Source of the DNA: an uncultured Verrucomicrobiae bacterium
GTDB taxonomy: Bacteria; Verrucomicrobiota; Verrucomicrobiia; Verrucomicrobiales; DEV007
DNA length: 5,810 bases
Reading direction: 5' to 3'
Assembly: GCA_937898895.1 (NCBI GenBank)
Contig: CALDKL010000494.1
Location: 1 to 5,810 of the forward strand
Positions 1-5,282 of the stretch are shown piece by piece (position 1 is the stretch's first letter; each line of letters opens with the position of its first letter). The translations under genes were made by a program, and so were the position numbers. Under the pieces are notes generated by a model that ran no database searches, was not told where the DNA came from, and worked only from the letters and a program-made list of their open reading frames with translations.

Positions 1-2
1 CC

Positions 3-335
3 GCCCGCGCCTACCGCCGGCCGCTGGGCGACGCCGAGAAGGCCGGGCTCCTTGCCCTGTACCGGACGGTCCGGGAGAAGGGGGCCGGGCACGACGAGGC
101 GTTCCGCGGGGTGCTGGAGCGGGTGCTGGTGGCGCCGGCGTTCCTGTTCCGCGTCGAGCAGGCACCGGCCGGCCGTGAGCCGGGTCCGGTGACCGACTGG
201 GAACTCGCGTCCCGGTTGAGCTACTTCCTGTGGGCCAGCCTCCCGGACGAGGAACGAACCAAACTCAAACATCTCCTGGGGCTGTCACGCGGGTGGCGAA
301 TGCACACGAAATCAGGAATCGCAGAGGTGAACTGA
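3..335 (+). CDS. Fragment of DUF1595/DUF1592 family protein, truncated at both ends
   Basis: The frame is open from the left edge, so the true start lies outside the window, and it ends at TGA 333-335. Residues 1-50 (AYRRPL, then LERVLVAPAFLFRVEQ) match the DUF1595 helical region. Residues about 63-83 (WELASRLSYFLWASLPDEE) match the beginning of DUF1592. In Planctomycetota and Verrucomicrobiota these domains occur in large secreted proteins, usually with a PSCyt1-type cytochrome c domain in front and DUF1588 and DUF1585 behind. Their biochemical function is unknown to me. After PDDE-like PDEE (about position 252) the family pattern, which should continue with a Leu-rich helix, is lost. The last 27 residues look random and the frame stops, so DUF1588 and DUF1585 are missing. 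Codon use up to 251 is extreme (about 78 of 83 codons end in G or C), unlike every other gene here. It is either a genuinely broken gene or one side of a chimeric junction. Confidence 0.75.
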   Translation, partial: ARAYRRPLGDAEKAGLLALYRTVREKGAGHDEAFRGVLERVLVAPAFLFRVEQAPAGREPGPVTDWELASRLSYFLWASLPDEERTKLKHLLGLSRGWRMHTKSGIAEVN

Positions 336-376
336 TTAAGGATTGTAAAATTTCTGGAAGTGTCTATTATTATGGC
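252..376. other. Compositional junction and AT-richer leader
   Basis: Left of about 252 the DNA is extremely GC-rich and in a recognisable DUF1592 frame. From 252 on, A-rich codons appear, and between about 300 and 410 the sequence is clearly AT-rich compared with both sides. No transposase, tRNA, attachment site or terminal inverted repeat can be recognised at the boundary. The stretch holds the tail of the broken frame (to 335) and a candidate promoter at 343-370. It could be a recombination scar, the end of an unrecognised insertion, or an assembly join between two genomes. Confidence 0.5.
343..370 (+). promoter_or_regulatory. Candidate sigma70 promoter for the pyruvyl transferase gene
   Basis: TTGTAA at 343-348 (4 of 6 to TTGACA) and TATTAT at 365-370 (5 of 6 to TATAAT) are separated by 16 bases in the only AT-rich stretch before the gene. 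Transcription would begin around 377. That would make the ATG at 377 essentially leaderless, or would favour the internal ATG at 506, which has GAGG 8 bases upstream. This is inference from motif matching only; AT-rich DNA gives such matches by chance. Confidence 0.35.
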
Positions 377-1843
377 ATGTCGACTGGTCATAATTTGGTG
401 AACTTTTCAGAGGCACCGTTTCACCGCAAGTTGGATGGCGTGGAGCAGCGGGGGCATCACCATCCTGGGCTCGATTGGATCGCCCCCTTGTCCGAGGTCA
501 ATGAGATGATCGCGGTACCGAAGGAAGCCCTCTTCGTGGGGCGTCTGGACCAGCATCGCTTCGGGGATTTGCTGATGCCCCATGTTCTCGGACGTCTTCT
601 CCACCTTTCGCGGATGCGCTGCGGGGGACTGGTGAATGCCGATTTTTCCTCAATTGGCGGGTATTCCGTGAGGAACTACGGAGAGTGCGCTCTCGAGATG
701 CGCAGCTCGGACCTGAAATTGATCCATGTCGGAGGAGATCTGCTCGGAATCGACTTGATCGAGGGTTACCAGGCCGCCGCGACCGGAGAGGAAGCGGATC
801 GTTTCGAGTGTCTTTCCGGCATCAGCGGAAAGGAGGAACTGGCTCGCTTTGTGAGACGGCGCTCCGGCCAGATCTCGGACTTTGCCTATGTGCTGGAGGC
901 GGTCGGGGAATTCTGGGGAGCGGGTCTCAGTTTCCACGCGGTCGGGCTGCCTGATCCCGCTCGGCTGACGGCGGATCAAAAGGAGCGGCTCGTGTCGAAT
1001 CTGCGGCGGGCGCAATTCGTGGGAGTCAGGGACGAAACAGGTGCCTCATTCCTGGCTCGAGAGGGCATCGCAGTGGAACGGATGCCCTGTGCCCTCAGTG
1101 TGCTGCCGCAAGTCTGTGCCCGGCAGTTGCGCGAATGCCGTGATCGTGAATCGCTCGAAGCGATCCGCCATCGTTTTCCCAACGGATGGATCACGGTGGA
1201 AACGAGTGGCGTTCGCCCCGCCGACGGAGAGCGGCTCATCGCAGCCCTGCGCGAGGTGGCAGAGGCGAATCGCCTCGGTCTCGTCTTTTTCGAAGCAAAT
1301 CCGCAACCTCGCGGATCGAACCTTCCCTTGCGGAGATGGGTGGAATCGTTTCCGGAATGGCAGGCGGCAGAGTTTGCTTCGCGCAATCTGTGGGAAATCG
1401 CCTCCCTGCTCCTGCATTCGCGTCTGTATTGCGGGACTTGTCTCGCGGCCCGCACCCTTTGCATGGCGGGAGGCGTCGCCCGTATTCAGATTCCCACCGG
1501 CGATCCTGCGGTCCACGGGTATTGCGAGCTTTGGGAGCATGACGACGTGCCGATCGAATTCGCCGCAGGGGAAGACTGGAGCAACGCCCTCATCGAATCG
1601 CTTTCGGTTGATTGGACCGTACTCCAGCATCATGCCTCGTGGCTGCATGAGCGCTATCGCCAATCCTTCGACCGCTTTTGCCGCGACACGGGCATCGAAC
1701 CGAGACTCGTGCCTGGCGAAACCAGGGAAACCGATCACGATCAGATCTCGGAGAGCCGCGCTGCCCGCAGGGTCCGGGAATGGTCAGGCAAGCGGCTTTC
1801 CCAAAAGCATTTCGGCGACTGGAGCGGTGCTGCCACGGTCTGA
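377..1843 (+). CDS. Polysaccharide pyruvyl transferase family protein
   Basis: From ATG 377 the product is 488 residues. It resembles the PF04230 family (CsaB/ExoV/WcaK type), whose characterised members transfer a ketal pyruvate from phosphoenolpyruvate to sugars of exopolysaccharides or cell-wall polymers. Visible landmarks are an N-terminal beta strand and FGD loop (FVGRL then HRFGDLLMPHV, residues 53-68), a glycine turn LIHVGGDLLG, the WGAGLSFHAVGL segment, the family hallmark VRDETGASFLAREGI (about 217-231), and the late SRLYCG motif (348-353) followed by a hydrophobic AGG turn. In many relatives the last motif reads SRLHG, so the usual His is not in place. The start is uncertain: an in-frame ATG at 230 would put the N-terminus inside the DUF1592 fragment and is unlikely. 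ATG 506 has the better ribosome site (GAGG 494-497), but codon use looks coding from about 404. No glycosyltransferase or capsule genes lie beside it, so the substrate cannot be inferred. Membership is fairly sure; the exact reaction is not. Confidence 0.8.
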   Translation: MSTGHNLVNFSEAPFHRKLDGVEQRGHHHPGLDWIAPLSEVNEMIAVPKEALFVGRLDQHRFGDLLMPHVLGRLLHLSRMRCGGLVNADFSSIGGYSVRNYGECALEMRSSDLKLIHVGGDLLGIDLIEGYQAAATGEEADRFECLSGISGKEELARFVRRRSGQISDFAYVLEAVGEFWGAGLSFHAVGLPDPARLTADQKERLVSNLRRAQFVGVRDETGASFLAREGIAVERMPCALSVLPQVCARQLRECRDRESLEAIRHRFPNGWITVETSGVRPADGERLIAALREVAEANRLGLVFFEANPQPRGSNLPLRRWVESFPEWQAAEFASRNLWEIASLLLHSRLYCGTCLAARTLCMAGGVARIQIPTGDPAVHGYCELWEHDDVPIEFAAGEDWSNALIESLSVDWTVLQHHASWLHERYRQSFDRFCRDTGIEPRLVPGETRETDHDQISESRAARRVREWSGKRLSQKHFGDWSGAATV

Positions 1844-1848
1844 ACGAA

Positions 1849-3030
1849 TCAGTACGCGCCGCGATGGCGCGCACACAAAGTGACAATGTAATACGGGTGC
1901 GCCGGATCGTTGCTCAGGAGGGTCATCCGCGTCCGGGATCGGCCGCTGCGCCAGGTATTCGGAGCCCGGTAACGCACCCGGACAACTCCGCTGCCACCAC
2001 TGAAGAGGTAGTTGGGATAGGAAGGTGCCGTAAAGGAGGTATCCGAAAAACGAATCCCCGAAATCGACAGGGGTATCCCGGAACCAGGATTGGTGACCAC
2101 GAAGCGGCGCAGGCGGCTGCGTCCGGCAGCCAGGGGGCGTCCGAAATCCGTCAGGTTTCTTGCCAGCGGTGATCGCGATCCACTCCGGATTCGGCGACCA
2201 TTTCCCCGCAACTCCATCGCCGGGTCCGCTCCTCCGGTGATGGGTAGAAAACTGTCGATCCATGGGGCGAAATTCCCGACATTTGCATAGATGCCGGGAA
2301 TGCCTCGCTCGGCGCAATCGAGACCGAAGCTGGTGAGGCCAACCAACAAGGGCGCACCCAAATCCCCGTCGGGATCAAAGAGCGGCCCCCCGCTGTCCCC
2401 GGAACAGGTGTCCTTTCCGTCCGCCATGGCCGCGAGGTGGCGGTTGTCGTAGCGATTCACTCCATAGGCGTGGTTGGCGAAGGCGATGGAGACGATGTCG
2501 AGATCGACCATGCGAAGTTCCTTCGGATACCGCGGGGTTGCCATGGTGTCGCCCCATCCGAGAGCGCGCACGCTCGTTCCAACGGGAGCGGCGGAGGGGG
2601 AACGGGCATAGGACACCGGGGTGATGGTCGTGACGGGGGCATCGAGAAGGAGCAAAGCGATGTCATTGAACAGATCACCCTGGATCTCGACAAATCCGGG
2701 ATGGATGTAGATCCCGCGGACTCCCCGAATTTCGGCGGACGAGGTGTCGGCGAGATCGCTCAGTCCGACGACAACCTGCAAGCGCGATGCCGACTCATTT
2801 TCGACACAATGGGCGGCGGTGACGACCCAATTCGGTGAAAGGAGGGAGGCCCCACAGAATTGACGGTCATACAGCGAGCCGCCGCTCGATTCGGCGAGAG
2901 CCACAATCCATCGATAGGTATTTGCCGGGGCTTTGCTGCCACCGACGATGCGGGCCTGCCCGAAGGACCGGGGCGGAACGGCGAGCAGAAAGACACCGAC
3001 GAGGAGGATTCCGAGAGAGCGGAGATTCAT
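1849..3030 (-). CDS. Secreted trypsin-like serine protease (S1A) with C-terminal choice-of-anchor/ASH-like domain
   Basis: The 393-residue product starts with a signal peptide (residues 1 to about 24-26; hydrophobic GILLVGVFLLAV). The mature chymotrypsin fold begins at IVGG, residues 28-31. The triad is complete: His74 in VTAAHC, Asp123 in NDIALL, Ser213 in GDSGGP. Asp207, six residues before the serine, is the S1-pocket Asp189 equivalent, and SFG plus PGIY supply the 216/226 glycines, so cleavage after Arg or Lys is expected. Cys59-Cys75 and Cys209-Cys239 match the conserved disulfides. Residues about 292-388 (FGRPLAAG, RRFVVTNPGSGIPLSISGI, LLSNDPAHPYYIVTL) look like an immunoglobulin-like choice-of-anchor D/ASH domain, common at the C-terminus of exported PVC-group proteins. 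The protein probably acts outside the cytoplasm on proteins. The ATG at 3030 is chosen because it gives the signal peptide; there is no close Shine-Dalgarno and the leader is pyrimidine-rich. It is convergent with the pyruvyl transferase gene and divergent from the cyclase-like gene. Confidence 0.95.
   Translation of the reverse strand: MNLRSLGILLVGVFLLAVPPRSFGQARIVGGSKAPANTYRWIVALAESSGGSLYDRQFCGASLLSPNWVVTAAHCVENESASRLQVVVGLSDLADTSSAEIRGVRGIYIHPGFVEIQGDLFNDIALLLLDAPVTTITPVSYARSPSAAPVGTSVRALGWGDTMATPRYPKELRMVDLDIVSIAFANHAYGVNRYDNRHLAAMADGKDTCSGDSGGPLFDPDGDLGAPLLVGLTSFGLDCAERGIPGIYANVGNFAPWIDSFLPITGGADPAMELRGNGRRIRSGSRSPLARNLTDFGRPLAAGRSRLRRFVVTNPGSGIPLSISGIRFSDTSFTAPSYPNYLFSGGSGVVRVRYRAPNTWRSGRSRTRMTLLSNDPAHPYYIVTLCARHRGAY
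1855..1871. terminator. GC stem-loop at the convergent 3' ends
   Basis: CGCGCC (1855-1860), loop GCGAT, GGCGCG (1866-1871) form a perfect 6-bp stem 12 bases after the pyruvyl transferase stop codon and inside the last codons of the opposing protease gene. Neither direction has a T-tract, so it is not a classical intrinsic terminator. It may mark or protect the mRNA 3' ends where the two genes meet with 5 bp between stop codons. Confidence 0.3.
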
Positions 3031-3032
3031 GA

Positions 3033-3051
3033 GGAGGAAGTACGGAGGAAG
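3033..3051 (-). repeat. Short direct repeat, pyrimidine-rich leader of the protease gene
   Basis: GGAGGAAG occurs at 3033-3040 and again at 3044-3051, one helical turn apart. On the protease mRNA this reads as two CUUCCUCC blocks immediately before the AUG, the opposite of a purine Shine-Dalgarno. It may reflect non-Shine-Dalgarno initiation or be a simple-sequence accident. Confidence 0.4.
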
Positions 3052-3148
3052 CTCCGAAACAATACTCGATTTCCGTCCCTCTGGCGATCTCCAATCAATG
3101 CGAAGGAAACGAAACCGTAGAACCCTGGCGTCGCCCGACTCGACCTAT

Positions 3149-3163
3149 TGCCAGATTGTGGCA
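3149..3163. promoter_or_regulatory. Inverted repeat TGCCA-N5-TGGCA
   Basis: TGCCA (3149-3153), spacer GATTG, TGGCA (3159-3163) form a perfect 5-bp palindrome in the divergent promoter region between the protease and the cyclase-like gene. The half-site recurs in the longer inverted repeat about 100 bp downstream, which suggests two operator-like sites for one dimeric regulator. Such short arms also arise by chance. Confidence 0.3.
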
Positions 3164-3245
3164 GGGTCGGATGACGGGCGATGCGGAGGCGGATCGGTGA
3201 GATTTGCCGTCTCAGCCCTTGCCCATCGCTGGCCAGGTCTTATCC

Positions 3246-3275
3246 TTTGCCACGATGGATTTGTTTTGTGGCAAA
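3246..3275. promoter_or_regulatory. Inverted repeat TTTGCCAC-N14-GTGGCAAA, operator-like or leader hairpin
   Basis: The arms at 3246-3253 and 3268-3275 are perfect 8-bp complements, with half-site centres 22 bp apart, about two helical turns. That spacing is usual for a dimeric regulator bound to one face of DNA. The right arm overlaps the -24 element of a sigma54-like promoter match, so a bound protein could block transcription of the cyclase-like gene. If instead transcription starts upstream, the same repeat could form a hairpin in the leader. Confidence 0.45.
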
Positions 3276-3284
3276 ATTCTTGCC
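3269..3284 (+). promoter_or_regulatory. Candidate sigma54 (-24/-12) promoter for the cyclase-like gene
   Basis: TGGCA (3269-3273) and TTGC (3280-3283) match the invariant parts of the sigma54 consensus TGGCACG-N4-TTGCW, with exactly the required 10 bases between the GG and GC pairs. The CG after TGGCA and the final W are not matched. The predicted start of transcription is about 3295, giving a leader of roughly 12 bases with GAATGAAG before ATG 3307. A sigma54 promoter would need an activator ATPase, and none is in the window. Confidence 0.4.
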
Positions 3285-3306
3285 GACGAATCCGAATGAA
3301 GATTCC

Positions 3307-4614
3307 ATGCGCCGATACGGGACGTTTTCAATGGCCATCGGAGGAGGGGCTGCCCTCCTCGGATTGGCACTGGCCGCGAGCGGCTTGCACGAGCCATTTC
3401 TCGAGCAGGCGGGGGAATGGTATCGGACGCATGGCTGGCAGGCGGCAGCTCAATGGACGAGGCTCCGTTGGGCGGAGTTCTCCGTAGTGGCACTGTTTCC
3501 GCCGGGTCTCGCCTTTGGAATGATCGAATCCACGCGCACCTGGCAAAAGGCCGCGCTCGGCACCGCGGCGGCGCTGCTCTCGGCCCTGCTCTCACCGCTG
3601 TTCGCCCTCTATGGGGTGCTCTTTGACGTGGTCCCTCTCCTCCTCGCCATCGCCCTCGTGATTCTCGGAGCGGTGGGATTCGGTCGAACCGAATTCGGAT
3701 CCCGCAAACGACGGCTCGAGCGAGCCCTCGGAACCCGCGTTTCGGCTCGGGTCTTCTCGAGCCTGCTCGATGCGGCGGTAGCGCCGAATTTCGAGGCCCG
3801 CTCCAGAAAGGTCTCGATGATCGTTTGCCGACTCCTGCCCGCCGATGAGGATGAAGGGAGGGTGACGCCGAAAGATGCCCTGACGCGAGGGAGTTGGTTC
3901 CTCCGCGCGGTCTCTTCGTTCCTGCTCTCCCGCGGTGCGTATCTCGAGGAAGCCGGGCCGGAGCGGATCCGTGCCGTCTTTGGAATGCTCCGCGACGAGG
4001 AAGATCATGCCGTGAAAGCTTGTCAGGCTGCCCACGATCTGCGCGGACGGCTGGGGGGCCTCGCCCGGGAGTTTGAGTCCCGCTGGTTTCACCCCCTGGC
4101 CTGGGGAGTGGGCGTGACTTCGGGAACCATGTCCATCGGATTGTGTGGAGATCCGGGACGATTCCTGCTGGCGGGAGTGGGCGGAGAGATGGATTTTGCC
4201 GACCGACTCGCCCTTGCCAACGCCCGACTGGCCTCCGACGTCCTCCTCGGGCCGGAGACCTGCCGCCTCGTGCAGGATCGATTCGAAGTTCGACCTCTGG
4301 AACTGGTCTACGATCCGCTCTCGCAAGGGCTCCGCGAGGTCTGCCAGCTCCTCGCCCCGACGGAGGGATTTTCCGAAGAGGAGCGCCAGCGGAGGGACTG
4401 GTTCTGGAAGGGCGTGATTCGCTTGCGGCAGAAACAACATGAAGAAGCCCTCGAGTGCTTCAGCCGTGCCCGCGTCCCCGGAGTGGAGGACCGTCCCCTC
4501 GCCCACCTCCTCGCTCAGGCCCAGGATGGCATCGCCACGCCTGAATCGCGCTCCGCACGATTGATTCGCGAGTTCACCGACGACGGACAAGCCCGTCTCC
4601 TCGAGCGGCTCTGA
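3307..4614 (+). CDS. Membrane-anchored class III adenylate/guanylate cyclase-like protein, probably catalytically inactive
   Basis: From ATG 3307 the product has 435 residues. Membrane segments are likely at about 8-27, 83-101 and 104-125, with a weaker one at 57-73. This recalls the transmembrane part of CHASE2-type cyclases without a recognisable CHASE2 domain. Residues about 165-345 follow a class III cyclase domain: RKVSMIVCRL (strand 1), AVFGML then DHAVKACQAAHDL, WGVGVTSGTMSIGLCG, and GVGGEMDFADRL. Catalytic positions are degraded. The first metal Asp, normally in F-D-I/V-GFT, is replaced within CRLLPAD. The second, in GD-x-x-x-AVFG, is Pro-Glu (GPERIRAVFG). The transition-state Asn in VNxAxRL is Asp296, while Arg300 remains. 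Residues about 365-420 (EALECFSRAR, AHLLAQAQ) look like TPR-type helices. It may bind a nucleotide or partner instead of making cAMP. An in-frame ATG at 3181 would add 42 residues without domain character and would cover the promoter motifs, so I prefer 3307. recR follows after 33 bp. Confidence 0.75.
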   Translation: MRRYGTFSMAIGGGAALLGLALAASGLHEPFLEQAGEWYRTHGWQAAAQWTRLRWAEFSVVALFPPGLAFGMIESTRTWQKAALGTAAALLSALLSPLFALYGVLFDVVPLLLAIALVILGAVGFGRTEFGSRKRRLERALGTRVSARVFSSLLDAAVAPNFEARSRKVSMIVCRLLPADEDEGRVTPKDALTRGSWFLRAVSSFLLSRGAYLEEAGPERIRAVFGMLRDEEDHAVKACQAAHDLRGRLGGLAREFESRWFHPLAWGVGVTSGTMSIGLCGDPGRFLLAGVGGEMDFADRLALANARLASDVLLGPETCRLVQDRFEVRPLELVYDPLSQGLREVCQLLAPTEGFSEEERQRRDWFWKGVIRLRQKQHEEALECFSRARVPGVEDRPLAHLLAQAQDGIATPESRSARLIREFTDDGQARLLERL

Positions 4615-4647
4615 CCTTCCCGCTCGATTCTTCACCCTGCATTCTCC

Positions 4648-5259
4648 ATGGCGATCATCGACTATCCGGAACCTGTCCGACTCCTCATTGCGCAACTGAA
4701 GCGACTCCCCGGCATCGGCCCCAAGAGCGCGGAGCGCATCGCGGTCTGGCTGCTGCAACAAGGACGCGAAGGCTGCCTCCCCGTTTCGGAGGCGGTTTCG
4801 AACGCGGCAAGAGACGTGGGGGAATGTGACATCTGCGGATTCTTCGCCACTGCGTCGAACGGATGCGCCATTTGCAACGGACACCATCGCGAATCGCATC
4901 TCCTCTGCATCGTGGAACAACCCACCGACATCCTTCCCCTGGAACGCTCCGGTGCCTTCCGCGGGCACTACCATTCGCTGCGCGGTCGCATTTCCCCGCT
5001 CGACGATATCGGACCCGAAGATCTGCGAATCGGAGAACTCGTGAGCCGTCTCGAAGCAGGAGGATTCGACGAGGTCATTCTCGCGTTGGGCAGCGATGTC
5101 GAAGGCGAAGCGACCTGCCACTATCTCGCGGACCTACTCGCTTCCTTCCCGGGACTGAAGATCTCGCGGCTTGCGCAGGGGCTGCCCGCCGGTGGTGGCC
5201 TCAACAGTGCCGACGAAGTCACCCTGATGCGCGCCTTGCAGGGCCGAGTCGGCGTGTGA
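4648..5259 (+). CDS. recR: Recombination mediator protein RecR
   Basis: The 203-residue product has the length and full domain order of RecR, which works with RecF and RecO to load RecA at single-stranded gaps. The helix-hairpin-helix lies at about 10-36 with LPGIGPKSAER (20-30). A zinc site is formed by Cys60, Cys63, Cys73 and Cys76. The Toprim domain starts at CIVEQPTD (Glu90), with GHYHSLRGRISPLDDIGPEDL (split here: GHYHSLRG at 106-113, RISPLDD at 114-120) and continues through EVILALGS and EGEAT. The C-terminal Walker B-like/GLPAGGGL stretch and TLMRALQGR end complete the family. The second and third zinc cysteines are one residue further apart than in E. coli RecR. ATG 4648 is confirmed by the family N-terminus (YPEPVRLLIAQL), although the preceding bases are pyrimidine-rich with no Shine-Dalgarno. 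recR usually sits behind dnaX and ybaB; here it follows a cyclase-like gene with 33 bp between and no terminator, so co-transcription is likely. Confidence 0.97.
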   Translation: MAIIDYPEPVRLLIAQLKRLPGIGPKSAERIAVWLLQQGREGCLPVSEAVSNAARDVGECDICGFFATASNGCAICNGHHRESHLLCIVEQPTDILPLERSGAFRGHYHSLRGRISPLDDIGPEDLRIGELVSRLEAGGFDEVILALGSDVEGEATCHYLADLLASFPGLKISRLAQGLPAGGGLNSADEVTLMRALQGRVGV

Positions 5260-5282
5260 ATTCCCCCAAAAGCCTCCGCGAC

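Noticed and set aside
252..345. Possible insertion sequence end or group II intron boundary at the composition break
   Set aside because: No terminal inverted repeat, target duplication, GUGYG start or transposase/reverse transcriptase coding is visible.
230..376. ATG 230 as start of the pyruvyl transferase gene
   Set aside because: It would overlap the DUF1592 fragment and add about 49 residues with no family character across a composition break.
1041..1883. Open frames of 280 codons (+) and 230 codons (1046-1738, -) inside the pyruvyl transferase gene
   Set aside because: Their products are Arg/Ser/Pro-rich with no domain pattern, while the chosen frame carries the RDETG motif and a coherent fold.
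1678..2172. 164-codon plus-strand frame across the convergent 3' ends
   Set aside because: It overlaps two supported genes and its product has no recognisable motif.
3060..3110. Sigma70 promoter for the protease gene on the minus strand
   Set aside because: TTGATT- and TATTGT-like hexamers exist but do not pair at a 16-18 base spacing, so no call is made.
3181..3306. N-terminal extension of the cyclase-like gene from ATG 3181
   Set aside because: The added 42 residues show no membrane or domain pattern, and the stretch holds the inverted repeats and the promoter match.
3592..5121. 509-codon open frame on the minus strand, antisense to the cyclase-like gene and recR
   Set aside because: The sense strand encodes clear RecR and a cyclase-type domain. 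The antisense product is Glu/Arg/Gly-rich without recognisable domains, a common shadow in GC-rich DNA.
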